Shown here piece after piece: positions 12,831-23,522 of a stretch of 64,000 nt of DNA. The stretch lies in contig NC_087065.1 of assembly GCF_963678635.1 (NCBI RefSeq), positions 7,961,209 through 8,025,208 of the forward strand. The letters are read 5' to 3'. Within the stretch, counting starts at the first letter, position 1; the number at the start of each line of letters is the position of its first letter. The DNA is from Symsagittifera roscoffensis. Its lineage: Eukaryota; Xenacoelomorpha; Acoela; Convolutidae. Made by a program: the position numbers and the translations under genes. The notes below the pieces were generated by a model. The model saw nothing but the letters and a program-made list of their open reading frames with translations, searched no databases and had not been told where the DNA came from.

Positions 12831-14057
12831 AAGACCTTATTAGATTAGAATTAACCAAAATTAGATTAGAAATTAGACAAAAACATTTACAAAATGTTAT
12901 ACGACAATAATTTAATTGAAATGTCTCTCCGACTCAATAGATCCGAGCCAATATTCCGAACCATAATAGAACTACCCGGAATTGGAAGAAGACATCGAAC
13001 CAAAGACGACATACGACAAAGTAGAAACTTGCCGTATAGTTACATGATAGTTCGGCAAAAGCCAGAACAAACTTTTATATTTCGAATACTACTTGCAATG
13101 AATTTAGATTTCCATTTGCAAACATAAAACCTTGAAGTAAATCTTCAAAATCATTTCAGGCGCTAAACAAAATTAATATTATACAATAACGATTGATAAA
13201 AAGATCTAAGATCGTTTTCCTAAAATTCTGCAGTATTATACAAAACATGTTTGAAAAATATTTATTGGAAAATAAAAATAAAAATTAGTAGCATGACAAT
13301 AAATGGTTAGTAATCATAAATCATCCTGTTGTTCCAGCTTCATCACCTAAAACATAACAGCAATCATCAACTCACTAATATCATAAAATACTAAATCTTT
13401 CCTTTACATAAATTTAAAACCTCATTAAAACTTAAAGTCACTTAATTTTAAAACCAGATCATCAAGGCTTATCCTTGGATCTTAAATCATTTTCTACTTC
13501 ATTACATTTTAAATTTGATCATCAAGGCTTATCCTTGGATCAAACAGAACAACTTTGTTCTCCCCCACCCACTTAATTAGTGTCTAACGACCTCAAACGT
13601 CGATTCACTACCCAACCCTTTCTAAAGACCCAAGACTAATAGAAATTTTTAAACAAAACTAATCATTCAAATTAGGATAAACAGTGAAGAACTTCGGTTA
13701 TTCATCCTTCACTTGATCCCCCCTCTTACCAGACCCAGGATAAATCTTAGACTTAGTAAGTTTAAAATAGTATCTAACGAACTACTCGCGTTCTAATTAT
13801 ACCTGAACCTTGTGGATCGATTTACTATTCTCCAACCCTTGAACACAATCACTACCCCTAAGTAAGATTAAGTAAGTTAACACCTTAGCTTATACTAGTC
13901 ACGAGAAAGTAAAAATCATTCTTCGGAATCGATATACTTTTCTCTCCAACCCTAAACAAATAGACCCAGGTTAAGCTAACCAAAAAATCGTAAGAACTAA
14001 CAGTTTAGGAAAATAGAAATCATTTAACAACCTTTTGCACCCGTCATCCTAAACCTT
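12831..14057 (+). promoter_or_regulatory. Structured untranslated leader of copy B
   Basis: Same arrangement as copy A: 25-bp hairpin repeats at 13457-13481 and 13517-13541, C(UUCG)G hairpins at 13690-13699 and 13918-13929, and the three CGAT-ACT-CCAACCCT modules. A single difference from copy A is seen (C2940 versus T13409). Confidence 0.55.
12894..13127 (+). CDS. 77-codon leader ORF, copy B
   Basis: Identical to the copy A leader ORF. It is basic, with no recognised domain. The start is the first ATG downstream of the primer site. It may act as an upstream ORF regulating translation of the 155-codon and gag-pol cistrons rather than making a functional protein. Confidence 0.3.
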   Translation: MLYDNNLIEMSLRLNRSEPIFRTIIELPGIGRRHRTKDDIRQSRNLPYSYMIVRQKPEQTFIFRILLAMNLDFHLQT

Positions 14058-14525
14058 ATGTCATTTAAAAACCTAGGGAATAAACAAACAATCGTTTTAC
14101 ACAATTGTGAAATAGATAACAAAAAATACGACCTTGTAATCACACCTCATACACAAACAGTTGGATACATTCGAACAAAACGACAAACACTAAAGAGAAA
14201 AATAATCACTAAACAAAGACAAATAACACGAAAAAGATTTTCAAAAAATCGAAACGCATTTTCAGAATCAGAAACCAACAGTTTAGACGAACTCTACAAA
14301 CTAAAAGAATCAATAGATAAAAATTACCCACAACACGATCAATTATATTTTTCTGACTCAGAAACAACTTCAAATTCATCACAAAGAGGAAAAAGAAGAA
14401 TAAAAAAGCAGTATAAACACAAACCAGTACATCTATACAACTGGAATCAACCAATTCGACACATTAATAATTACATATTAACAGTCATCGAACGAAAAAA
14501 TGAGTTCAACGCACACCCCAGGTGA
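14058..14525 (+). CDS. 155-codon basic protein preceding gag, copy B
   Basis: Encodes a highly basic protein (many Lys/Arg, few hydrophobic stretches) with a Ser/Glu-rich segment around residues 60-105. It ends 26 bases inside gag-pol, which lies in the +1 frame relative to it. An A-run (CGAAAAAATGAG) spans the gag ATG. It is also a possible -1 slippery site, but a -1 shift leads to the wrong frame, so reinitiation, leaky scanning or splicing are more likely links. The family is not recognised; gag-associated or nucleic-acid-binding function is inferred only from charge and position. Confidence 0.6.
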   Translation: MSFKNLGNKQTIVLHNCEIDNKKYDLVITPHTQTVGYIRTKRQTLKRKIITKQRQITRKRFSKNRNAFSESETNSLDELYKLKESIDKNYPQHDQLYFSDSETTSNSSQRGKRRIKKQYKHKPVHLYNWNQPIRHINNYILTVIERKNEFNAHPR

Positions 14526-17500
14526 CGAAACTCCAGATGATGATGAAATCTTTCCTTTTATAGTAGATGCAGATACTGATAGAGGACAACACATATTTTG
14601 TCAAAATTTACTCGTAAATTTATTTGAACCCGGAATCAGTCCATGTAAAACAGAGTTCCCCGATGTAAAAATCAAAAGACAAATCATAGATCACTATCTA
14701 AAAGATATATGCAACATAACACAACAATATGGAATCTACTCTATAGAATTCACTTCCCCAAACCATAATAATAGAACATACACTATTCAAACAGACGACC
14801 TTGATTTAGAATTTTCAAAAGTTTTTTCAGAATATATAAAAAGCATACAATACCATAACTCACAAAGAGCAAACTCCATTTTCACCAATGAAGTTTTCGC
14901 ACTAATATATAGTTATATCTCGATATTAGAAAATGAACTCCCATTAACAAATGTCTCACCGACAGAAACATCTAAACATTTAAGAGTACGACATGAAATC
15001 ACACTACTCTCTAGTTATTTAAACATCATTAAAGAAAATTTCACGAAAGACGACGTTTCACAACATACCAAACACGATTTACAAAAAATTTTAGCATGGT
15101 TCATAATAGATTATTTTACACACAATATTGATTTAATTGCACAAGCAAGAAAAAATTTTAGACCCCAAAACTCGAACGATGATACAGCTATCACAGAACA
15201 ATCAGATTATGTTTGGGACCCCGAATGGTCTCATCCCGTATTTATAAACTTTCCACAATCAATCTCAAGTCAAGCAATAGGTACAATATCTTACATAAGA
15301 GATTATGTAAGAGTAATACCATTAACAATTGATGCAACACCATTAAACTATAATACATTTTTACCCGATACACAAAATAATAGTTTAAACTCTACAGTCA
15401 TACACAATGAAAACCTCAATGGAACTAGGAATCTTACTCAACAAGATATACAGACACCATCACACTTCATAAATGAAGAAATTGTACACACAACAACTAC
15501 ACAACAAAGTATTTCACCAATACGCCCAAATTTAACAACACCAAGAAATACAAATCCTTCACAAACACAGGTAACCTTACAATCAACCGTTAAACCTTCG
15601 GTTGCCCCTAAATATTCACATATGGATTACCAAACATACAAACCCATGACAATACCATCAAAAACACGCAAAACATTCACTAGAAACAACTTTGCAGACC
15701 ATAATTATAATTATACACATCCATCAAAAACAAATTATAAACCACAAAGAAATTTTAATCAATATACAAAACCTCGAAACTGGGATAACCCAACGGCCCA
15801 ATATAATTCCACAAATTTTCAACCAAATCCTCCACAGGATCGCAGTGAAAATTACCCATTTTTTCAACAAAATAAAAATAAAAAACAAACATCTTATCAA
15901 ATGGATTATTTATCCTCAGATGAAGATTTCTTACAACCAGATATATTTGCACCAAATACTCAAGAATATCGTAGACAAGGAATACAGAAAACACGTACAA
16001 ACCATAGAAATTTTTCTCCACAATCAATAGATGCACAATATCAACAACCAATTCAACAACCAAATCCAATTAATATACAATCTTTTCAACCAATTCAACA
16101 ACAAAATCCAATGACTACACACTCGTATCAACCATCACAAATGCAAAATGAAATACCACTCCCGTATTATCTTCAACAACATGAAATAACAAGAAACCAA
16201 CTTTCAAATTTTTCTCAAATGCCAAATGCAGCTGAATCATTACAAATGACAATGAATCCATACCTTATGGGTGGATCATCAATAACATCAAATAAACCCT
16301 TAATGGTTTTCACAGGAACAGACCCTGAATACTCTGTAGAAGATTACTTAAATGCAGTAACAGCAAATTTAATTTTAAATATTGGACCTGAACCAATTAA
16401 CACGCCACTACATCAAAACTGGATACATCGACGCACAGCGTTGATACAAACAACCTTAGATGGCGCAGCCCAAAAATGGTTTTCAGTACTACCTCAAGAA
16501 ATAAAATCAAACTGGAAAAGATTTACACAAGAATTTTCAAAAATGTTTGACTCCGAAAGAAACAAACAACAACAAAGAGTTTTATGTAATGAAATTCGCA
16601 GATTACCAAACGAAACCATCAAGCAAATAGCAGTAAGAATCGAAACACTAGTTCGAAAAGCATATTCACTAAATACACATGACTATAAAAACACTAAGAT
16701 GACAGAAATCTTAATGATGACCTTAACACCACAATTAAGGAAAATAGCAATAAAAAAGAGAGCATCACATCCTTCTTCAATTCGAGAACCCGATTTAGAT
16801 TTTAGAAAACTAGTAGACAAACTAGAACAAGCAGAAATCACAATGAAATTAGAAGAAACGGAAAATCTGAAATTACAATACGTTAACAAAATTGAAACGA
16901 CTCCCACTAATATTAATAATATACAAGAATCAGAAACAGATCTCGTTGAAAAAATCACTGAAATACTCAATATTTACGAAAAGAACCCGAACTTTAAAGG
17001 CAAACCATCTTTCAAAAAATGGTGTAATTATTGCCGACGATACGGACATAGTATTTCCGAATGTAGACAAAAACAACAAGATAGTCAAAATAAACCTCAA
17101 AAATACAAAGAACCAAATAAATCATTTTATCAATACATGAAAAAAGATCAAAACCTACCAAACAAAAATGTATACAGCAACAACAGTTCAGGAAAACCAC
17201 TCCCAAACAATACAAGCTATACAAGAAATCAATCTCCATATAACTCAAGTTATAGAGGAAGATCACCAGAACGAAGAAACACGTATAATTCATCACAAAA
17301 TCACTACAATAGACCGAATAGTCGAAATAACTACTCCAGATCAAATTCAAATACACAACGATTTGTTTCTAGATCTAATTCTCAATCAAGAAATAACTAT
17401 TATCCAAACAACCAATCACGAAATTCATCATACAATAGGAATAGAAACTACTCCTATAATCGAAACAGAAGTTATTCAAACAACCGAAACCAGAATTACC

Positions 17501-20500
17501 CGAACAACCGATCAAGGAATAACTCATATAATAGATCGAACTATAACAGACCAAACAATAATTACCAAAACAGATCGCGAAATAATTCACAAAACCGACA
17601 CCCAAGTTATAATAATCGCTATCGAAATTATTCCCAATCACCACACCGAAATAATAATCACTACAATAACTCTAATAATCGTCACAGAAGCAGTACACCT
17701 AAACATCAAAGACAAATCAATCAAGTACAAGCTAACCCAGAAACAACATCAGACCCTCCAGGTATTGATGACACAGTAACTGATACGTTACAACTCAATC
17801 AAATAAACTGTACATCATCAGATTCAGAAAGTGATACTGAAAACACTCTTGATATCAATATGATAAAAGTCGAAAATGACTATGAATCTGTCATATATGA
17901 ACAACCCTTTCCATCACATATATATGAAAATCAATCACAAATTCTTCAAAATCATTACACTACACCCATAAATTCCACACCAACGACGCAAGAAACAAAT
18001 GAGATAAACACTACAAATCAAACCAATAAAAATACCAAAACAAAATGCTTGAATACAAACCACATTTATCAAAATATACAAAAAGAACAACCCAAAGAAA
18101 AAATTTGGACAATACCATTTCTCTTAGAAAGCCCAAGAAATAAAGAATTTCAACCACCAGACCTTGAAATAGATTTTTTAATTGATTCAGGAGCAGAATC
18201 AAACATAATAAACATTCCCACATGGAATGAAATAAAAATCTTACACCCAAAGCTAACACCTCTTGAAACCTCCAGCAAACTAGCGACAGCACAAGGATCA
18301 ACATTGATAAACTACGGAAAAATCCAATTATTTCTCCTCCCTACCAGAACAATGGAACAAAGTAAAATTTTAAATAAGCCATTTAAACAAATATTCCATA
18401 TCACCGATATTAAATATAATATCATTGGAATACCATTTATTTCAAAGTATATACCAACAATTAACATACTAAATAGTAAAATATTAATCAAAGATAAATA
18501 TACAAAAACAAAAGAAACATCCTTAACATTTTTTCAAAGATTGAATAAACAACCACCATTCTTTTCAAAATTTTATCCGATATTTAACCAACAAAGAAAA
18601 CACCTGAAACCACTATCAGGAAACATCTATAATTTTTCAATCAAACAAGTTCACCAATATGATAAAGCACAAAACAAACAAAAATTTTATATGTCAGATT
18701 TTGAATTCAAACCGATTCATAAATTTTTCAAAATCACAATCTCTTCAATAAAATATTTGAAAAATTCGAATTCAGATATCATCTCCTTACATGTCTATAA
18801 CAACACACCTTACCAAGTAACATTACCATTAGGACTTTTAGGATATTGTGAAACCAACGCAACAATATCACCAATACACGAAAAAGCCTATCGCGTAAAT
18901 AATATACTCCAATTACTAGATATTTGCCAATCTACAATTCTTAATGAAGAATTATCTATAAATAATATAATAAGTAACGAAAACAGAAATACGGATTATT
19001 TCACAAAAACTCCATATTTCAAACCTACATTCAACATCAGTAACTACACAGAGGACCAACAGAAATTTTTAACAATGTTTAATTTCCAACATTCACAAAT
19101 AACACAAGACGAATTTGAAAAGTTAGCCAAACAGCTAATTCAATATTCATCAGTCTATGCAACATCAAAATTCGATGTTGGCAAAATCAGTTCATCACTA
19201 CATCTCCCATTAAAACCAGACGCAGTTTTCAAAAAACAAAGAGCAAGTAAAGTACCAATTCACTTACATGATAAAGTAAACAGATTACTCGATATTTTAG
19301 AGCAATACAACATTATATCACCGGTTAATAAAGAAGAACAACCAAAAGGCAACACATTCATCAACCCCGTTATCATTCTAGCTAAAGGAGAATCGTTAAA
19401 AATCGTTCTCGATGCTAGATACCTCAATTCACTCATAGATGAATCAAAATGTAATTGGCCCATTGAACCAATACAAGTTATTTTAACAAAAATAAACGGC
19501 AAATACTTCACAACCGCCGACATGAATAGTGCATACAATCAAATGCCACTAGATGAACAATCACGACGTTTAACACAATTTGTTATCGGAAACCAACAAT
19601 ATGAATTCAACCGCTTATTCTATGGAATATCCATAGGACCAGCAGCATTTTCAGCCTTTATGAGCAAAATTTTTAGACCACTAATACTCAAGAAAAACGC
19701 AATCACCTATTTAGACGATGTTTTTATGCAATCACAAACAAAAGACGAAATGTTCAAAGTTTTAGAAACATATCACCAAATACTTCAGAACGAAAATCTG
19801 AAGGCCGCCCCCGATAAATCACACTTCTTTTTGACTAGAGTTAAATTCTTAGGACATAATATAGAAAGAAAAACAATCACTCCACTGAAATCACGCATTG
19901 ACGCTATTCAAAAACTTCAACCACCAACAAATAAAAAGAAAATCCAAGAGTTCCTTGGAATGTTAAACTTTTTAAGTAAATATGTTTATAAAATGCAATT
20001 ATACCTACGACCATTTTATAACATCCTTAGACAACAAAACAACTTTGAATGGAATACAGAACATCAAACACGATTCGAAGAAATAAAGAAACTTTTAACT
20101 GAACAAATTTCAAACACAATTCCAGACCCTGATCAACCATTTTATGCAATGTGCGATGCTTCGAACTTTGGCATCGGCGCAGCATTATTACAATCACATA
20201 ATGGTACAAATAAAATGAACCTCATATCAGCAAATTCTCGATTATTCACTCAAGCAGAGCTACGACTCTCAACTCTAATGAGAGAATGTACAGCCATAAT
20301 ATATACACTTACAGAATATGAATTTCTGATACTTGGATCAAAACATCCCACAGTTTTGTTCACAGACCACAAACCAATCATCTTTCTTTTTACACAGAAA
20401 TCTAACCCAAACCACCGAGTTTACAGATTTCAACTAATTCTAATGAAATTTCCAAACTTACATATAGTTTGGACTGCAGGAAAAAATCTTGCATTACCAG

Positions 20501-22722
20501 ACACCTTAAGTCGAAATACACCACCTGAATTACTTACACGAAAAACAACAGTTGAAATACCCAAAAATATAAAATTCTACCTTGCAGAAAACGAAACATC
20601 ACCTCGATTAGAATGCAAATATGCAGTAAAAACTGATATTGAACAATCACAAATAAATAATTTACAACATTTCCCACTTTATTTAGATTGTCAAAATAAT
20701 CATTATGAAGTTGACCTACTTGGAACATCAACTTTTAAACCAATTCCATATTCTCAATGGATAAAAAATAACACCCAACAAAAACGAACAAAACAACACC
20801 TACCTAAAAAAGACCATTTTCCACTAATTGAAAAAGAAGATTTAACTGATAAAATAAATTTATCAGGACCACAAACAAATGATTCAAAATACACAATAAA
20901 TCAAGTTTTTGACCTTCACGACCCACTTGATACAATACCATTATCTAAATTAGAAATCGAAAACATTTTTCTCCCCCCAACAGAAACAATTACAATTTCA
21001 ACACTGAAACAATATCAAAACCTTGACCCAGTAATTCGACAACTAAAATCATGGCACAAATATAAAACTAAACCTATCAAAGCAGATTCAACCATTCTAG
21101 GAAACAAAACACTCCTCCGATACTTTCGCAAGTTTAACAATACAACAATTAACGAAAATACAGACCTTTTAGAGTACAACCTTAATGAATCTACAGTTCC
21201 CTGTCTCCCTATAAGTATGATTCTTATAGCTTTTAATATTTCACATACACAAAACATTAAAGGACACTCTGGATCAGAGAAAACATATTCAAATTTTATA
21301 CAAAATTTTTACTTCCCAAACGCACCAATTTGGATAAAAGTACTATGCAATGATTGTATAGTATGTCAATTAAATAAACCTTACCCAAATCAAAAACAAA
21401 TAGCACAAAAACAAGATTTTAAAGGACAAAGTTTATACTTTAATCATCGTATCTCATTTGATACTAAAGGACCAATTTCACCCTCATCAGAAGGAAACTC
21501 CTACATTATGGTAATTGTTGACGCATTTACACATTATGTAGCACTTAACCCAGTACCACATTGTAACGCTTATTACGCATACACAACACTTTATGAACAC
21601 TGGATAGCAAAATTTGGACTACCAGAAATTTTAGTCACAGACAATGGTACAGAATTCATAAATAATGAAATAATAACACTATGTCATTTATACAACATTA
21701 AACACAAACCACGTACATCTCATGCACCTTGGACAAACGGCTTAGTCGAAGGTATGAACCGTTCACTACAAGAATATCTTAGATGTATCATCAACGGAAA
21801 TGATACCAAATATACCGAATGGTCAGCAGATGTAAAATTATTTCCATTAGCATATAATTCACAAATCACGACAACTTTAGGAATGTCACCATACGAAATG
21901 GTTTTCAAACAAAAGCCACGCAAACCAATAATGTTTACAGCAAATTCCCATAAAAACGCACAAGGTTATTGTCAACCAAATAAAGACTCAATTTGTTATA
22001 ACCTACCATTACATACGCACGATGAAGATCATTTTCATCACCCACAAATCCTTAAATTAGCCTCCGGTACACACACCGAATGGATTTTAAATAGAGATGA
22101 GAAACACAATGAAATTTACCAAAAAATAACGAAAAAGTTATTACAAAGACAAAACATAAATGAACAAATCAATTCACGTTTTACACCAGCTTCCGATTTA
22201 AAAATTGGAACATTTGTTTTAATACCTAATTTTAATACTCAAAAAGGAATTTCTAAAAAATTACAACCCCTCCGAAAAGGACCCTATCAAATAATTGCAA
22301 AACCCACAGATGTCACATATAAAATTATCGACTCAAACAAAAAAGAAATCGTTCAGCATCGAAACAACCTATTACCTTATTACCCAAAAGAATACGCACT
22401 CCGCGAATTAACCCAATTATATTCTTTCACAGGATTAAAAATTATTCAAAACGAACCACATCTGAAAAACACAGAACAAAATGATAACCCCACCGAAAAT
22501 CAAAACACAAAACCAATCGCTACCAAAAACAATACACAAAACCATAAAGAATCTCCAAAACAAAGAAAAAATAGAAAAATGACAGAACAAATAATACCCC
22601 AAGAAGAAATAGACAAATCAGAACATAGAAAGACAACAAGACTCCGAAATCAACCACGTAAAAACTACAAAATGTTCATCCCCCAATCTAAAATATTAAA
22701 GAAAGTAGAATTTAAAAAGTAA
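14500..22722 (+). CDS. gag-pol: Gag-Pol polyprotein (2740 aa), Ty3/gypsy type
   Basis: A single uninterrupted frame encodes structural and enzymatic proteins that would be cut by its own protease. About 330 N-terminal residues are folded-looking, followed by an N/Q/P-rich linker. A capsid-like region spans about 600-800 (DGAAQKWF near 654), a CCHC zinc knuckle 842-855, then roughly 200 residues rich in N, R, S and Y. The protease has DSGA at 1229. RT has its first catalytic Asp at 1674 and YLDD at 1737-1740. RNase H has D1886, E1929 and D1956. Integrase has zinc-binding H2249, H2256, C2286, C2289 and a D2321-D2381-E2417 core with the DD35E spacing, then a GPY-type module (KGPYQII) and a basic tail. 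Pol follows gag without a stop or frameshift, so Gag:Pol ratio must be set another way, perhaps by splicing (donor CAG|GTAACC at 15570/15571). Confidence 0.97.
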   Translation: MSSTHTPGDETPDDDEIFPFIVDADTDRGQHIFCQNLLVNLFEPGISPCKTEFPDVKIKRQIIDHYLKDICNITQQYGIYSIEFTSPNHNNRTYTIQTDDLDLEFSKVFSEYIKSIQYHNSQRANSIFTNEVFALIYSYISILENELPLTNVSPTETSKHLRVRHEITLLSSYLNIIKENFTKDDVSQHTKHDLQKILAWFIIDYFTHNIDLIAQARKNFRPQNSNDDTAITEQSDYVWDPEWSHPVFINFPQSISSQAIGTISYIRDYVRVIPLTIDATPLNYNTFLPDTQNNSLNSTVIHNENLNGTRNLTQQDIQTPSHFINEEIVHTTTTQQSISPIRPNLTTPRNTNPSQTQVTLQSTVKPSVAPKYSHMDYQTYKPMTIPSKTRKTFTRNNFADHNYNYTHPSKTNYKPQRNFNQYTKPRNWDNPTAQYNSTNFQPNPPQDRSENYPFFQQNKNKKQTSYQMDYLSSDEDFLQPDIFAPNTQEYRRQGIQKTRTNHRNFSPQSIDAQYQQPIQQPNPINIQSFQPIQQQNPMTTHSYQPSQMQNEIPLPYYLQQHEITRNQLSNFSQMPNAAESLQMTMNPYLMGGSSITSNKPLMVFTGTDPEYSVEDYLNAVTANLILNIGPEPINTPLHQNWIHRRTALIQTTLDGAAQKWFSVLPQEIKSNWKRFTQEFSKMFDSERNKQQQRVLCNEIRRLPNETIKQIAVRIETLVRKAYSLNTHDYKNTKMTEILMMTLTPQLRKIAIKKRASHPSSIREPDLDFRKLVDKLEQAEITMKLEETENLKLQYVNKIETTPTNINNIQESETDLVEKITEILNIYEKNPNFKGKPSFKKWCNYCRRYGHSISECRQKQQDSQNKPQKYKEPNKSFYQYMKKDQNLPNKNVYSNNSSGKPLPNNTSYTRNQSPYNSSYRGRSPERRNTYNSSQNHYNRPNSRNNYSRSNSNTQRFVSRSNSQSRNNYYPNNQSRNSSYNRNRNYSYNRNRSYSNNRNQNYPNNRSRNNSYNRSNYNRPNNNYQNRSRNNSQNRHPSYNNRYRNYSQSPHRNNNHYNNSNNRHRSSTPKHQRQINQVQANPETTSDPPGIDDTVTDTLQLNQINCTSSDSESDTENTLDINMIKVENDYESVIYEQPFPSHIYENQSQILQNHYTTPINSTPTTQETNEINTTNQTNKNTKTKCLNTNHIYQNIQKEQPKEKIWTIPFLLESPRNKEFQPPDLEIDFLIDSGAESNIINIPTWNEIKILHPKLTPLETSSKLATAQGSTLINYGKIQLFLLPTRTMEQSKILNKPFKQIFHITDIKYNIIGIPFISKYIPTINILNSKILIKDKYTKTKETSLTFFQRLNKQPPFFSKFYPIFNQQRKHLKPLSGNIYNFSIKQVHQYDKAQNKQKFYMSDFEFKPIHKFFKITISSIKYLKNSNSDIISLHVYNNTPYQVTLPLGLLGYCETNATISPIHEKAYRVNNILQLLDICQSTILNEELSINNIISNENRNTDYFTKTPYFKPTFNISNYTEDQQKFLTMFNFQHSQITQDEFEKLAKQLIQYSSVYATSKFDVGKISSSLHLPLKPDAVFKKQRASKVPIHLHDKVNRLLDILEQYNIISPVNKEEQPKGNTFINPVIILAKGESLKIVLDARYLNSLIDESKCNWPIEPIQVILTKINGKYFTTADMNSAYNQMPLDEQSRRLTQFVIGNQQYEFNRLFYGISIGPAAFSAFMSKIFRPLILKKNAITYLDDVFMQSQTKDEMFKVLETYHQILQNENLKAAPDKSHFFLTRVKFLGHNIERKTITPLKSRIDAIQKLQPPTNKKKIQEFLGMLNFLSKYVYKMQLYLRPFYNILRQQNNFEWNTEHQTRFEEIKKLLTEQISNTIPDPDQPFYAMCDASNFGIGAALLQSHNGTNKMNLISANSRLFTQAELRLSTLMRECTAIIYTLTEYEFLILGSKHPTVLFTDHKPIIFLFTQKSNPNHRVYRFQLILMKFPNLHIVWTAGKNLALPDTLSRNTPPELLTRKTTVEIPKNIKFYLAENETSPRLECKYAVKTDIEQSQINNLQHFPLYLDCQNNHYEVDLLGTSTFKPIPYSQWIKNNTQQKRTKQHLPKKDHFPLIEKEDLTDKINLSGPQTNDSKYTINQVFDLHDPLDTIPLSKLEIENIFLPPTETITISTLKQYQNLDPVIRQLKSWHKYKTKPIKADSTILGNKTLLRYFRKFNNTTINENTDLLEYNLNESTVPCLPISMILIAFNISHTQNIKGHSGSEKTYSNFIQNFYFPNAPIWIKVLCNDCIVCQLNKPYPNQKQIAQKQDFKGQSLYFNHRISFDTKGPISPSSEGNSYIMVIVDAFTHYVALNPVPHCNAYYAYTTLYEHWIAKFGLPEILVTDNGTEFINNEIITLCHLYNIKHKPRTSHAPWTNGLVEGMNRSLQEYLRCIINGNDTKYTEWSADVKLFPLAYNSQITTTLGMSPYEMVFKQKPRKPIMFTANSHKNAQGYCQPNKDSICYNLPLHTHDEDHFHHPQILKLASGTHTEWILNRDEKHNEIYQKITKKLLQRQNINEQINSRFTPASDLKIGTFVLIPNFNTQKGISKKLQPLRKGPYQIIAKPTDVTYKIIDSNKKEIVQHRNNLLPYYPKEYALRELTQLYSFTGLKIIQNEPHLKNTEQNDNPTENQNTKPIATKNNTQNHKESPKQRKNRKMTEQIIPQEEIDKSEHRKTTRLRNQPRKNYKMFIPQSKILKKVEFKK

Positions 22723-23291
22723 TTTTAAAATTTTATACTTCACAATCTTGAAACCTCCGTAACATTTTTCATTTCCATTTTTCAAAATAACATGCTCACA
22801 AGTACGCAATAATTCTAGTTCAAAATAGACCAATAGGATTCATCCAATCCGCCACTTTCTCTAACTCAAACTAAGATCAATTAGACGAATAATCTAGAAC
22901 TCCAGGCACATCTCTAACTATAACTTTACAACCTCCAGGTCAAAAATAAGCAAACCACTCCAACTTGACCCCTCCCTTATCTAATAACCCAAAGATCAAC
23001 AATATTTCCCCAACTCAGACCACGAATACCCCCAAAACAAATTTGATAACTTAGCCTAAAGTCACAAAATGAAGATTTTAATTAGCCTAAAGTATAAAAA
23101 TCTCACCATACCCCGGATCATTTGACAAACAAAAATAAAGAAAAAGACGACCTCCCAGTCACCATGAAAATTGCCCCCAACAATTTTTTACGAAACTCAA
23201 CCCACTTGTCAAAAAACTAATAAATAATTCGACCACACTAGAAAATCGCCTCAAACAGCAAAAAATATTCGACAAAGAGATCATTTCTTAA
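22723..23291 (+). other. Spacer between gag-pol and the accessory block
   Basis: About 570 bases with no sizeable ORF, A/C-rich like the rest of the sense strand. Several CT-rich tracts could serve as splice acceptor regions for downstream subgenomic RNAs, but no single site stands out. Confidence 0.5.
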
Positions 23292-23522
23292 ATGCTTTTC
23301 TCTCAAACAGTCGCTCAAATATTTATCAATTTTAAACATTTTTTTTCAATACTTCAAGTCTTTATAATCTTTCTTTTTGATATCATCGAATCTTTTCTAA
23401 TAATCATAATAATTTTTTGTAACATTTTTTTAATTTTCTACACAATAATTGAACTATTCCTCCAACTTTCCAAAACCCTTGAATATATCCACAGGTACGA
23501 TTTTAACAACTTGTCTAAATGA
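23292..23522 (+). CDS. 76-codon hydrophobic membrane protein, first of an overlapping pair
   Basis: Nearly the whole protein is hydrophobic. A long Phe/Ile/Leu-rich stretch at about residues 20-55 could make one long or two short membrane spans, and a short polar C-terminus follows. Its stop codon overlaps the next start as ATGA (23519-23522), the arrangement used for termination-reinitiation. No family is recognised. Size and hydrophobicity resemble viroporins or small accessory membrane proteins of viruses; this is analogy, not homology. Such T-rich DNA could also yield hydrophobic ORFs by chance, but it stands out against the A/C-rich remainder of the sense strand. Confidence 0.5.
   Translation: MLFSQTVAQIFINFKHFFSILQVFIIFLFDIIESFLIIIIIFCNIFLIFYTIIELFLQLSKTLEYIHRYDFNNLSK

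Noticed and set aside
14493-14502. A-run before the gag ATG as a -1 frameshift site
   Set aside because: A AAA AAT has the shape of a slippery heptamer, but -1 slippage leads away from the gag frame, which is +1 relative to the 155-codon ORF.
17168-17779. 203-codon ORF overlapping gag-pol in another frame (also 6699-7310)
   Set aside because: It covers exactly the N/R/S-rich low-complexity region, where AAT/CGA/TCA codons stay open in a shifted frame; its product is a repetitive I/T/D/H string with no domain.
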